Source: Atkinsonella hypoxylon
Taxonomy: Eukaryota > Ascomycota > Sordariomycetes > Hypocreales > Clavicipitaceae
Direction: 5' to 3'
NCBI GenBank assembly: GCA_000729835.1
Contig: JFHB01000292.1
Coordinates: 1 to 28,825, forward strand
DNA length: 28,825 bases
Below the pieces are notes generated by a model that saw nothing but the letters and a program-made list of their open reading frames with translations, had not been told where the DNA came from and ran no database searches. Within the stretch, counting starts at the first letter, position 1. Each line of letters begins with the position of its first letter. This document shows positions 1 through 11,361 of the stretch, one piece after another. A program made the translations under genes and the position numbers.

Positions 1-782
1 GAATGCATAAGTTGCAGCAACTGGGTCGGATCCCGGTCCATTGGCGCATCGGCATCGCAACTCATCTGGAAATAGACAAACAGGTCGCCTGCCACTCACA
101 TGCTTTCAATGCAAGCCACCACAAGCATCTCCGAGACAGACGGTGCGGGCAGAAACCTGGTCGACCAATCAGAGACCAACGCCACCCCCCGGCCCAGGAA
201 CGTCGGCGCTTAACGACACAGCAACACAATCTGCATCCCGTGCAACAATATTAAGCGCGGCGATTTGTTGGCTGATTGGCTATGGATGGCCTTCAGCACC
301 ATCCAGGGCCTTGCAGGTCGACAGGCGAGATGAAAGGAACATAGCTGCGCATCGCCATGGCTGGTTGGCGTCCAGAGAAGGTCGAAACATCACGTTTGTC
401 ATTATGACAGCGACTAAAAACAGCAGTCAATGGGAGACGACGCTACAGTTCCGCCCTCAACCTGATGCCAATCGCCGCTTTGTGGGCTGCCCTCGCGTTA
501 TCTATTCCCTCTTGCTGTGCGTCGATTATGCTCTCAGACTAGATAGAAATAAGGCTTGTCATTGATTTGATGTCGAGTTCATACGCCACTTCGCCTGTCT
601 AGGTCCAAATTTCAAGCATGCTTCCTAAACATGAGTACTTCCCCATTAACTGCCAATATCGGCTATTTTTTTTCGACACGTACATCTCAGTCAGGTCATT
701 CTTAACGCTTCGCTGCTCCTGGTGTCCATCCAATCCAGTCAGCGGAGCTGAAACGCACAAGTCCAGGCCGCAGCCACATTGC
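1..782. other. Left edge, no supportable gene; ent3 3' flank
   Basis: This stretch lies between the window edge and the stop codon of the minus-strand epsin gene. The longest open frame on the plus strand (41-565) begins at a TTG, is composition-driven and resembles no family I know. Part of the stretch, from about 600 to 782, is probably the 3' untranslated region of the epsin transcript. No repeat or RNA gene is visible. Confidence 0.5.
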
Positions 783-2544
783 TCAGCCAAGTAAATCGCC
801 TGATGCTGAACCATTGCTTCCTGCAGGACGAGTTTCGAAGCTTGACTGGGAGTTCGCAGCTGTCGTCCCCCATATTCCAGCGCTGCTCTTCTCCTTCGCT
901 AACTGGCCCAAGGCTGGACCTCCCGATGATTTCTCTGTCTTCTTGAGGCCCATACTTGCTTTACCCCAAAGCGCACCAAAGGCGTCACCACCAGCAGCGG
1001 TAGCTGTAGGCTTGGCACCAGGACTTGTCACTGGTTTCATACTTGCCATCGGGGTTGGAGCATTCGAGGATGAACCCGAAAAGGTTGGCATGCTTTGTTG
1101 AGTGGGATTAGAGATATTAGCTTGAATACCACCAAAGTAGTTGGGGCCAGGTGACTGGAAGCCTGTCTGCTTAGGTGCCTGAGCTTGTGCTGCTGGTGCT
1201 GCAAACGCGGAGTAATTCGCACCTGCGGTGGCACTGGCGCTAGGAGCTGGTGAGATTGACAACGTGGTGACCATCTGGTTGAGGTTGGCAGTCTGTGGGG
1301 CGGAGACAGGCTTGGGAGCCGCAATTTGCGCTGTCGACGAGACTGTTGAGGTCAGAGGTGCAGCAAGAGGCTGAGCTGGGGCTGCAGATTGAAAGTCGTC
1401 AAAATCATCATCATCGTTCGGACTGATCCCACTTGCGCCGGATGATCCAACAAGGTCTGCCAGGCCAGAACTCTGGGTCAAGGCTGGGGCCACAGGAGCA
1501 TTGGTTTGAACAGGCTCGTCAAAGGAGAACAAGTCAACTTCCGGCTCTTTCTTCTTCGGAGGTTCGTTGGCAGCGGCCTTCTTGCTAGAAGCTCGTTCTG
1601 TCCTACGGGTAGCTCTGGAGGAACCGGACGGTCGGTCCCTTTCGTCGAATTCATCGTATTCTTCGAATTGATCAGATCTGCCATGACTGCCCCCAGCGCC
1701 GCCGCCGGACTCACGATAGCCATCCGTCTCGCCCCCAAAACCGCCGCCATCACCGTAGACTCCTCCAGAGTAGCCACCATAGTGTGCTGATTCGCTTCCG
1801 AAGCCTCCATATCTGCTGCTGCTACCGCTTCCTCCAGAAAAGCCACCACCAAAGGACATTCCGCCTTCAACACCGGTGTACTTGTTCTTGGTTGCTCTTG
1901 CTTTCTTGCGCTCAGCACGAATACGCTCGACGTCTCCCAGAAGCTCCGCTAATTCCTTGGCTCGATTTCGAACATTAATGCCTTGGTCTTTGCCATTTTG
2001 ATCGATAAAATGAAATTGACGCAGCATCTTCAGCAGAGTAATGTGCCCGCGAGCATCATCAATGACCCTCTCGGAGCCATGTTTGATGAGAAATTCGAGT
2101 AATTGTAAGGCTTTGTAGATTTGCCGCCACTCCTCAGCGGACTTTTCGGTAAATCGACGATAGATCATTGGCATGATCTCGTTGAGCGTTTGACTGGGAT
2201 AGGTTAAATCAAGACTCGACTGATATTGAAGTCGCTGACGTACTAATTGAAGGTACCGTTGGCGATTTCCTGCATCAGTGTTGATGAAGCACCCCATGGT
2301 TCGTTGTTTGTCGCTTCTCGTACCTGAGTCTGACGTTAGACTTGCCCTGGGCACAGTGCAATGTCACAAGAGGGTACCTTGGCCTCCATCTCCGTGTAGT
2401 TCATCACAGCTAAGAAAAGGTAAGACGTGGAACTATCTTCAGGGGGAAACGACACTTCCTACCATTTTGGGCTTTCCGGAAACCTGCCTTGAGGTCGTAC
2501 AGGGTGAGGTTCGAGACGGTGCTCTTGAGATCATTGAAATCCAT
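783..2544 (-). CDS. ent3: ENTH-domain epsin, Ent3/epsinR-type clathrin adaptor
   Basis: This gene has four exons on the minus strand: 2544-2463, 2409-2378, 2323-2244 and 2193-783, encoding 534 residues. The 53, 54 and 50-base introns are all GT-AG. The start at 2544 gives MDFNDLKSTVSNLTLYD, the usual beginning of fungal Ent3-type ENTH domains. The ENTH domain (about residues 1-150) continues through NEPWGASSTLMQEIA and FLIKHGSERVIDDARGH. The rest is a disordered Gly/Ser-, then Ala/Pro/Gln-rich tail with VDLFSFDEP and an acidic-phenylalanine stretch, DDDDFDDFQ. In this family such motifs bind the ear domains of AP-1 and GGA adaptors. Family members bind phosphoinositides and act in clathrin traffic between the trans-Golgi and endosomes. 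The ENTH identity is very secure. Ent3 rather than Ent1/2 is inferred from the lack of obvious ubiquitin-interacting motifs and NPF repeats. Confidence 0.95.
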
Positions 2545-4015
2545 TTTGACACAAACGGGCCACCGGCGATCCGGAGGGAGGCACGATTGTCGGTGGATTC
2601 TAGCAGCGAGCGGTGTTGTGTGCAAGATAGAAGTGTCTTTACCGAGTCAGTTGGAGGGGCAGTTTGAGAACAAAGTCAAACTGGGCCAGGCTGGTCACTC
2701 AGGCTGACATCGCGGCGCCACGGGCGGTGCTGACACGGATAGAAGGGGAATCACGTGATCCGCATCATCAAAGTCCAGTCTACCTGATGAAGTGAACAAT
2801 GCAACAGGCTTTGTATACCAATCATGACATTTCCTGAGGAGATATTTTATTTGATTTCTTTGGATATTCTTTGGGGTACGAATTTGTTATGTGGATGCCA
2901 TGCTGTGTACCTTGTACGGCGTGCGGATGCTGTTGCGTGAAGCGAAGACGAGGTACCTGAGACCTCAGGCCGGTCGGTAGCGAGATGAAAATGGCCCTTC
3001 GCAATTCCCCAAAAACTTTTCCCCTTTTAAGCACGTTAACTACAGCTCAATCAACCACCAAACATCACTTGTACCATCAAGTATTTGATTTCTTATCATC
3101 TTTGTGCTGCTATTTGTATCAACGCGTCAAGGATCCTTTCTTCACAGGTACGCACATCAATTCATTCTCCGTCTTCGTCTGTCACATGGTCGTTGTCTGC
3201 ACCGTGAGGGAAACAGACGCATCTGAATCCATCGGCATTGCATCCGTCAACTTCTCACAAGCTCTGACAACTTGGCCGTTGGATCGCGCGAGCGCTTGGA
3301 TTATTGGAAAATACTCACACAGCACTCCAATCGGACTGCAGAGAATGAATATGCTTATAGCAGATCTCCTCCGCTGTTCCCAGTCTCTGGCAAGACGTCA
3401 TCATTCTTCCAGAGGAGCTTTTGAGTCGGCTGGTGTGATGATTCCGTTATTCATTCCGTGACGATATCGGACCCCCTGCTCGACGCGGCAAGACCAACGC
3501 CAGCCAAACCAGAGTTCTGCGGCAGATGAGGATGATGCACCTGGTCAGAAGCCTAGATGTGCATATGCATGTGCTTGCGAGTGCGAGTGCGAGTGCAAAT
3601 TACAATTCTGGCTCGTTCGTCCAGTCGTCAATTGCGCTCTAATGATGCGGACAAGCAGCACTGGGCTTCACAGTTCACAGCAGGTCTGGTCAGCCCATGT
3701 GCCTCGACTTGCGGCCTCGACGCTGTGACGGCGCTGTATCTGGAGCCTGTACGGAGTACTCCATGGCGCGGGTAACCAGATGACTCCTCCGGCGCGCCTC
3801 TGTGGCCAGACAATTGCTTGGTATCATCGATGCCAGTTGAGACCCCTGGCTACGCTGTGGCAGACGAACACTCAGAGCTCGCCGGCGGTCTTGCTCTCCG
3901 GACATGTGAACGCTGCAGTGGTTGTCGGTTGCCCCTTGGCACCCCAGCCGTCTCATTGGTCGCTGCTCCTGCAAAACATTGACGGCTAACGATTTTACCC
4001 CTCCAGTTACTCAAA
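2545..4015. other. Divergent intergenic region, ent3 and cyclophilin upstream sequence
   Basis: These 1.47 kb separate two divergently transcribed genes and must contain both promoters. The plus-strand frame 2985-3461 (158 codons, true ATG) matches no family I recognise and is more likely leader or chance. A short GAGTGC-type tandem run lies near 3578-3596. A TACGGAGTA copy lies at 3750-3758. No other structure is evident. Confidence 0.5.
2750..2759. promoter_or_regulatory. ATCACGTGAT palindrome upstream of ent3
   Basis: A perfect 10-base palindrome with a CACGTG core lies 206 bases upstream of the ent3 start codon. CACGTG is the known core site of bHLH factors such as Cbf1 and of related regulators. 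Its position fits a promoter element, but binding is inferred only. Confidence 0.35.
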
Positions 4016-5118
4016 ATGCGACCAACGCTTCTTCGACCCCTCCGGCCCCGCTACAACCTCTGCGCCCCGGGCCGACAGACCTTTCCTCTTCCTCAGCTTG
4101 CATTGGCTTCTGGCAAATTACAAGCTAGCCGCCACTTTTCCGCTACCTCACAAGTTATGGTCAAGAAGGTGTATGTTTTTCTCTGTCGTCTTCATGCCCC
4201 AGGTTTTCTTATTATGACCTAACAATTGAGGAAAGATTCTTCGATGTGACCTGGGAGGGCCCCGTCTTCCAGGGTGGCCAGCTTACCTCTACCGTTAAGG
4301 GTTAGTTACGATACATGTGTCAAGACTAAGCTCGTGAGCTTCGCCGTTTGCCAATAACGCAGTATACTGTATCGCCTTTCCTTTTTGACATATTTCTGCC
4401 GCGCAGCCTTGCTTCATGACACTGACTAGCTATCGGTGCCCCTCCCAAAGCACCCCGCGATTGCAAATACAACTGCGGAATGCTAACAATCTCCGTGATA
4501 GAACAAAATGCCCGCATCAACTTCAATCTGTTCGATGAAGCCGTCCCCAAAACTGTCGAAAACTTCCGCGCCCTTTGCACTGGCGAGAAGGGTTTCGGAT
4601 ACGAACGCTCTTCGTTCCACCGCATTATTCCCGATTTCATGCTTCAGGGTGGTGACTTCACTCGCGGCAACGTATGTCCAGGCCGAAAGATTTTATAATA
4701 TAACAGTGGTACTGGGCTGCTAACCACTTGATTAGGGCACCGGTGGCCGATCTATCTACGGTGACAAGTTTGCCGACGAGAACTTCAAGCTGAATCACGA
4801 TCGCCCCGGTCTGCTGTCCATGGCCAACGCTGGCCCTAATACGTATGTACATGCAGTACAAAAATAGGAACTCCCATGCAGAAAAGGTCCTTGGCGCAGT
4901 CATTCGAGGAAGCGCTAATTGTTTTGACAAGTAACGGCTCCCAATTCTTCGTCACCACGGTTCCCACCCCTTGGCTCAACGGCCGTCACGTTGTTTTCGG
5001 CGAGGTTGCCGACGAGAAATCTATGAACGTCGTCAAGGCCCTCGAGGCGACGGGATCCCAGAACGGCACCGTTAAATACACCAAGCGTCCCACGATCGTC
5101 AAGTCTGGCGAGTTGTAA
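4016..5118 (+). CDS. Cyclophilin (peptidyl-prolyl isomerase), mitochondrial plus probable cytosolic form
   Basis: Five exons (4016-4170, 4236-4300, 4502-4671, 4736-4842, 4932-5118) join in frame to 227 residues. Introns of 65, 201, 64 and 89 bases have clear GT-AG ends, and introns 1-3 carry CTAAC branch sites. Residues 1-47 are rich in Arg, Leu and Ser and lack acidic residues, as in a mitochondrial presequence. Methionine 48 (MVKKVFFDVTWEG) is where cytosolic cyclophilins usually start. Active-site residues seen are Arg114 (SSFHRIIP), Phe119, Met120, Gln122 and the cyclosporin-contact Trp180. The protein catalyses proline cis-trans isomerisation. In Neurospora one cyclophilin gene supplies both mitochondrial and cytosolic forms, and this architecture fits that. 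The second intron (201 bases) is long for this gene. Confidence 0.95.
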
Positions 5119-5643
5119 ACTGTGTATTAGTCTTGCATTTTATTTCGGATATTTGAGAACAGATATACGATACATGGGTAGCGATGGCATCCGCGTGCTA
5201 GATATTTCATGTTGCTAGTAACCGTCCGACAGGAACAGACATGTTGGATGATTTCATGGTATAGCGAAACCAGTGGGTGGGATTTGGAAATGGTGGCATT
5301 AAATGATACGCATGAGGCTCTTTGTAAGACAAAAAAAAGATAGACACTATAGATTGCTAATAGTCATGCAGCCCCGTTGTGAAGGTTTAAGTGGACTTTT
5401 TATTATCCCTATGCGCCGAAGCTATGCTTTTCCCGCCTAGGTGAAATGGGCCTGCGTTGCCAAGGAAAGGGAAAAAAAAAAAAAAAAAAAAACCAGACAA
5501 GATAACTCCAAAGCTATGCATATGCGTTCAAAGTGCACATATTCCCCGTAGACCAAAAACTGCGAAAACATGACCGCTGCCAGTATAATGCACTTTGCCG
5601 CAAAAGATGCGTCGGTCAACGGTCGCGATAGGCAGCTAGCTAG
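5119..5643. other. Convergent 3' intergenic region with A21 tract
   Basis: The cyclophilin gene (plus) and the RPC34 gene (minus) end toward each other here. The region holds both 3' untranslated regions and presumably both poly(A) sites. An uninterrupted run of 21 A lies at 5472-5492. No gene is supported. Confidence 0.55.
5472..5492 (+). repeat. A21 homopolymer
   Basis: Twenty-one A residues between the converging cyclophilin and RPC34 genes, about 350 bases after the cyclophilin stop. Confidence 0.9.
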
Positions 5644-6907
5644 TTAGTCCAAGTCCGTGCCAAGCCATCTTTTGAAGTACTCGCAATTGCTCGGTCCGAC
5701 AGGCCCGCCCTCTTCGCAGAGATCAAAAACGGGACACTTCCCGCATGGAGCTTCGGTGTATGGGCTCAAGTATGGCTCGGGACCCCCGTCGCGTCCGCTG
5801 GGATCTTCCCGCCCGGCCCAGCTCTCCGTGCATTGCTTCGCGACGCGACATACCCGATACCCCATCTTCCCTGCCACTTTGATCGGCTCAATGAGATTAT
5901 CCCACACCAGGACGTCGACCAATTTCTTGACGTCCTCTTCTGACAGGATGGTGTTGTTGGTGATGCCGCTGCTCGAGAGCAGGCGCGCAATGTCCCTGAC
6001 GGTAGGATACCCAGTGTACCCAGCTGGTAGGGGTAACAGGACGGCTTCCTTCCTCGGCGTCGCACCCGCGGCCAGTTTGACAGCCTTGGCGGGCGGTTTA
6101 CCCATCTCGCTCGCGTCTCTCTTCTTGCCCTTGTCCGCTCCGCCCTTCAAAACACCCTTCTTGGGCACCTGCGTTCTTGCCGCAGCGCCACCGTGCGTGC
6201 TCAGGTAGCCGCTCTGGCGCTTCACAAAGTCGAACACCACGCGCTGCAGCTCCTCTATGAAGGCCTCGTCGAGGTTCTGGTCCGTGTACCACGGTCCGCC
6301 AGTCGCACGATCGCTCGGCCGTATAGACGCCTTGATGAACATCTTCTTATTGGGGTGTTCGACGTTTTTGAAGGGCGCAATGAGGCCCTTTGTCTGGAGC
6401 TGCTTGAGGGCGTTCTTCAGAACCGAATCGTGCATGTTGAGACGCTTTTGCAGCGTTTGCGACCATATCCCGTCGCCGCCCGAGTCGTCGATTAATGAAT
6501 ACACCATGACTTGCTCGTCGGTCGAGCACTGCTTGTATCTGGAAAAGAACAGGAACAGGAACAAAAGCGTGTTAGCTCTCGGGTCTTTTTCGTCGTCAAG
6601 TGTGCTCTGCCGAGAGAGGAACTCACTTGTGAGCTTCTTGGGCGTCTCTCCATTTCCAAAGCACCTGGCCGCTCGCCTCCCTCATCGTAATGAACAGCTT
6701 GTCATCGCTGAGCGACTGCACCACTCGCGCCAGCAGCAGCAGATCCTTGTTGGGAATGACATCCAATCGCAGCAGATCGTCTTGCGAAAATAAATCATTT
6801 CCGGGACCGAACTCCTTGCAGCGTTCATAGAGCGCTTCTTTCCACACGGCTAGCTTCGCGGCTTCGGATTCGCTGTCACCCGCGGCACCCGCCGCTGATG
6901 CAGGCAT
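5644..6907 (-). CDS. rpc34: RNA polymerase III subunit RPC6/RPC34
   Basis: Two exons on the minus strand, 6907-6627 and 6538-5644, are separated by an 88-base GT-AG intron and encode 391 residues. The N-terminal part has the tandem winged-helix pattern of RPC34, including WKWRDAQEAHKYK across the splice and DDSGGDGIWSQTLQKR. A Lys/Ala-rich linker follows at roughly residues 175-230, then a third winged helix. The C-terminus carries Cys359, Cys362, Cys368 and Cys379, spaced C-x2-C-x5-C-x10-C. This agrees with the iron-sulphur cluster reported for the human homologue. The subunit belongs to the RPC82/34/31 subcomplex, which contacts TFIIIB and helps open Pol III promoters. The start is the first ATG upstream of the conserved region and gives a normal length. 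Confidence 0.95.
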
Positions 6908-7615
6908 CTTGTGTGGTTCTGTCACTCGAGCTCTTTTTGTTCTGTGTCGCAGTAGGCGAGAGCTTGTTCGGCGCAAAATGAGCTCGGAGAAATAAAGAAG
7001 TGCTTGGCAGACAGGTCGGTTGCTATCAATACCGCCAGCCCAATTGTTGCCTTTGTAAGAATGGAAAAAGAAAAATGTTGCCACCTAGAAAGAATGAATA
7101 GTCTTTGCCACAGCGGTCAAGCTAATGGTTGACATGCAATTGTGAGGTTGGTGTCGGAATTTGATGCATGTTTTTTTGGTCCCCGCATCCCGCTCCCTCT
7201 TAGTAGGGGAAAAAAAAATAAGAAATTACGGACGGCTGGAGTCGCACGCCACTTGGTGCACTTGGTTTTTGGGGGGGGGGGGCAATTGAGGGGCTGCCCA
7301 TTTGCCAGGGTTGGTAAATGCAGTTCGGATCGTGTTCCGTTATCTACAACTGAACGATCTATTCGCTTATGTTCGAAGCCGTGCCTTTACTTAGAAAATA
7401 TTACAGCTACTGCTCAAAAGTACCCAAAAGTCAATTACACGGAAATACACTCCGATATGGTTCGTATCACCATGCCGACGGTGTGCCATACGCCGATAAC
7501 GCCTCATCTGGCCAGCCCAGCCCTTACGGCCCCAAAGTAGCTCTGCACCATTAACAGCAACGCGGTAGGACCCATCCAAGTGGAGGATGCATCATCATCA
7601 CTTGCATACTTGGAT
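6908..7615. other. RPC34 upstream and RPD3 downstream region
   Basis: Both neighbouring genes run on the minus strand, so this region contains the RPC34 promoter and the RPD3 3' flank. It carries a run of 12 G at 7271-7282 and a shorter A run at 7210-7218. Nothing in it reads as a gene. The antisense frame at 7142-7540 has no recognisable similarity. Confidence 0.5.
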
Positions 7616-9705
7616 TCAAGCATCCTCGTTTTTTTCTTGGCTCTTCTCCTTTTCGTCCACGTCCATAGCCTCTGACCCTGCCTTGGCGCTCTCGGGCTCC
7701 GCAGGCTTATCGAGTTCCTTCTCGGCGCCAGACTCGTCGGCCTTGCTTTCGCTGGTTTTGCCTGCTTCAGTAGAAAGCTTCTCGGTGTGCTCATCGGTAG
7801 TTGTCTTGTCGGTAGCCTTGTCTCCTTGGGGCGTGGCCACCGGAGCTGGTTCGGATTCAACGTCCTCCTTCTTGATGGCGGCGTCGTCGGTAGCGGAGTT
7901 GGTGTCGGCCATACCAACATCACCATCGGCATCAACATTTTGCTTCTTAGGCTCAATGGCTCCTCCCTCTTCTTCCGGCACATCGTTCTCTGCCTCTAGT
8001 GTGGCCCCGACGTCTTCAATGGTATCGTCATTGACATCATGAGCTTCTGCTTCGGCAGTCTCCTTATTCTCATTATGCTTGTGCTTTGGTGATTCGCTGC
8101 CGCTCTTCTCTACTTCCTCGGCGTTCTTGAAATCGGTATGAGCACGCTTGTTACTGTTAATTCGAGTGGTGCCTACTGCAGGTGCCATTTCGTCGTCATC
8201 GCTTGGCTCAAACTCGGCCCCGTTCTCCACATGCTTGTCCCAGCGATGTTCAGTCATTCTGACATCCTTGTTCTCGTCCTCATCTAAATCATCTAACTCG
8301 GCCTCTTCTTCGTCCGTCATACCACCAAATGGCTTGCGTGGAACATCTTGCATTTGAACAGATGGAGCTGGCCCTGTCTGGCGCAGGTTGTCAATAACAG
8401 CTGCAGTGATTTTGTCCAAGTACTCTCTGCTGTTTGAGTTTTCCATATTGGAGGATCGCACGTTCAGCTCAAAGTCTGGAGCATAGTACTTCGTGACAAG
8501 TTAGTGCTGAGTATTTCCAATAATGGCAAAGAGGGTTGGGCTTACTTCGTAGTATTCATTATATGGCAGTACCCTGTCCATCTCTTGCCCAACCAAAACT
8601 CCTGTTTCATAGGCCCATGTGCGAGCAACATTCCGCATGGTGTATCCACCACCTCCCAAAACTAATGTCGGCAGACCAAAGCTCTTGACATAACTCACGC
8701 AATTAGCGTGGCCATCCATACTTAAATTGAAGCAACCGAGACGATCCCCAGACAGACTGTCACCTCCACATTGAAGGACGACAGCCTCCGGCTGGTAGTA
8801 TTTCATGACGTTCTCAATGACAGGCTCAAAGATGGATTTATAGGACTCGTCGTTGATGCCGTCGCGCAACGGGAAATTTACTGAATAATTCTTGCCTTGG
8901 CCAATTCCAATGTCGCGAAGCTCTCCGGTTCCAGGGAAGTATTCGCCATATTTGTGGAATGACACCGTCATAACGCGGTCGGTGGTGTAAAATGCTTCTT
9001 CGACACCATCACCGTGATGAACATCAATATCAATGTAAAGGACGCGCTTCATGAATCGAAGAAGTTCAAGGATACCAAGTACGATATCTACCATAACGTC
9101 AATACGAACTTCAGACATCAATGGGCCCGAGGCCTGTGACATACCATTGACATAACAGAAACCACTAGCTTCGCACTTCTTGGCATGGTGCAAGCCACCA
9201 GCCCAGTTGACTGCAATGTCGCATTTTTGCCGGTTCAAACGTGCAGCACCTTCCATACTTCCACCAGCACTGATGCCGCAAAATTCGAAGAGCCCATCGA
9301 ATACGGGACAGTCATCACCGACATTGTATTTGCCCTGCTCGCGCATGTAACTGTCCATGTTATCTGGGGTGACCTTTTGTAAGAAATCAATATAGTCATC
9401 GGTGTGAAATTGAGTCATTTCTCCTCGTGTCGCAGGTTTGGCACGCTTTCGAACAGTTAGTGGCAGGTCTTTTTATTCCAAGGACGACTGCAACGGGCAA
9501 GGATGCTCACATAAATTTCCATCTTTTGGTACAGGTTATACTGCATGATCAAGCTATGGGCAAGACGAATTCTATGGGGCTTCATAGGATGGCCCGTGAC
9601 GTAGGCATAGTTTCCAATATCGGAATCGTAGAAATAGGCGACTTTTTTGGGCGAAGACTCATTGAGAGCCACAGAGCCCAGCTGGGTCTTGGTAGACTCT
9701 CCCAT
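7616..9705 (-). CDS. rpd3: Class I histone deacetylase RPD3
   Basis: Four exons on the minus strand (9705-9511, 9445-9145, 9087-8546, 8488-7616) give 636 residues. Introns are 65, 57 and 57 bases. The catalytic domain covers about residues 20-390. It shows YFYDSDIGNYAY, the His151-His152 charge-relay pair in GGLHHAKK, zinc ligands Asp187 and His189 in DIDVHHGD, Asp275 in CGGDSLSGD, and GGGGYTMRNVAR with the catalytic Tyr. The last 230 or so residues form a Glu/Asp/Lys-rich tail typical of filamentous-fungal RPD3 and longer than in yeast. The enzyme removes acetyl groups from histone tails within Sin3/Rpd3-type corepressor complexes in the nucleus. The start is the ATG that places MGESTK just before the conserved core. 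Upstream in-frame ATGs would add unconserved sequence. Intron 2 is a multiple of three and has no stop codon. Confidence 0.97.
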
Positions 9706-10225
9706 CGCCAGAGCGGGTTGTGGAAGGTTTTGATGGTCAAGGGCTTCGGAATGCACGATAAGTTGAGGATTGTTACAGAGAATGTTCACTGTTCCAAAAG
9801 AAATCGAGCATTTCTTCAAAGAGAAGGATGAGCCATAGTGGAGGAGGAGGAACGAGAGAACTTTATGTGGTGAGAGAGGCGCCGCATAGCGATCGCGACA
9901 CGACTTAAGTCGCAGCTTGCACCAGCCTTGAGAGGCGGAATAAAGTTGTGGCGGCAATGGTATGTATGTATGTACATGGGGCGTCAAGCCACAGTCTGCT
10001 CAGATTTACTGAGCATCCTTGGGGGAGGAAGTAGCTGCACGTGACTCTCATTACTCAGCTTGTCACTCAGCATCAGGCTGCCGATGCTGGCGCAAGCTTC
10101 AGCTGGGGCCAAACCTCTCGCACGACCACCTATCGTCGAGGAATATCTTTGCTTCACTTTCCCGACTGTGGTCTCGATCCCAATTAGAAACCAAAAATTT
10201 CTATTATTCCCCTTGGAAATTCACA
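9706..10225. promoter_or_regulatory. Shared divergent promoter of rpd3 and rpn11
   Basis: Start codons of rpd3 (minus) and rpn11 (plus) are 520 bases apart, so both promoters share this segment. It contains GCACGTGAC near 10036-10044, a CACGTG-core site, and no clear TATA box on either strand. I looked for the yeast proteasome element GGTGGCAAA and saw no exact copy. Shared regulation is inferred from layout only. Confidence 0.5.
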
Positions 10226-11361
10226 ATGGAGAGATTCAGGAATCTGCTTGGCGGCGGTGGCATGAGTATGGGAGGAGCTGCCCATGGTACGGTAAGTTGC
10301 GCTTCGATGTTGATCATTGTAGTTGCAACGGAAGCATGTCATGCTAAGCAATGGTGACTGCAGGACAACACAAATCTCATTGATAACTCCGAAACGGTTT
10401 ACATCTCGTCATTGGCGCTGCTGAAAATGTTGCGCCACGGCCGTGCTGGTGTGCCAATGGAAGTCATGGGTCTAATGTTGGGAGAGTTTGTGGACGATTT
10501 CACAGTCAAGGTCATGGATGTCTTTGCCATGCCTCAGAGCGGTACAGGAGTCAGCGTCGAGGCCGTTGATCCGGTTTTTCAGACCAAAATGATGGACATG
10601 TTGCGACAAACAGGACGGTAAGTCTTTGCCAGACCAATGACATTTTATCCGGCTTGAGCCTGACAATTCCATTCGACAGTCCCGAAGCAGTTGTAGGCTG
10701 GTACCACTCACATCCCGGTTTCGGATGCTGGCTATCGTCAGTTGATATCAACACCCAACAATCGTTTGAGCAGCTGAATCCTCGTGCTGTCGCCGTCGTG
10801 GTCGATCCTATTCAGTCTGTCAAGGGCAAGGTCGTCATTGATGCTTTCCGCCTAATCAATCCTCAACTCTTGATAATGGGCCAGGAGCCGCGTCAAAGCA
10901 CCAGCAACTTAGGCCACTTAAACAAGCCATCAATTCAGGCATTGATTCACGGCTTGAACCGACACTACTACTCCATTGCCATTAACTACCGCAAGACAGC
11001 GCTTGAGGAGAACATGCTGATGAATCTTCACAAGCACGTGTGGACCGAGGCGCTCGAGATGAACGATTTCCGGTCTGAAGGCGACAAGAACAAGGAACGA
11101 CTGCAAAGGCTTGTTAGCTTAGCCGATGGTTATGAGAAGCGGGTCAAGGAGGAGACAGAGTTGACAAAGGAGCAGCTCAAGACGCGCTACTTCGGCAAAC
11201 TTGACCCTAAAAAGCATTTGGAGGATGTCGGCCAGGAGTTGATTGAGGACAACATTGTTGCTGTCTCCAGACAAATGATCGATAAGGAGGCTACCATGCC
11301 CAAGAAGGACGGCCAGTCTGCCCATGCTAATGGCGAGCGGATGGACACGGAGGAATTATAA
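10226..11361 (+). CDS. rpn11: 26S proteasome lid deubiquitinase RPN11
   Basis: Three exons (10226-10291, 10364-10617, 10680-11361) with introns of 72 and 62 bases encode 333 residues. The JAMM metalloprotease motif is intact: Glu55 (PMEVMGLMLGEF), then HSHPGFGCWLSSVD with His116, His118, Ser126 and Asp129. The C-terminal half has the conserved segments GQEPRQSTSNLGHL and HYYSIAINYRK, which dock the protein in the lid. RPN11 cleaves ubiquitin chains from substrates at the proteasome as they are translocated. The N-terminus MERFRNLLGGGGMSMGG is the usual one for the family, fixing the start. The C-terminus ends in a short acidic, poorly conserved tail of about 25 residues. The gene diverges from rpd3. 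Confidence 0.97.

Noticed and set aside
41..565. 174-codon plus-strand frame at the left edge
   Set aside because: Starts at TTG, has no recognisable similarity or codon pattern, and no supporting splice or domain evidence.
1478..1918. 146-codon frame within the last ent3 exon
   Set aside because: Same strand as ent3 but shifted frame. It is a shadow of the Gly/Ser-rich repeat coding sequence.
2985..3461. 158-codon plus-strand frame with a real ATG between ent3 and cyclophilin
   Set aside because: No recognisable family, no neighbouring exons in frame, and it lies where two promoters and leaders are expected. It could be revisited with RNA-seq.
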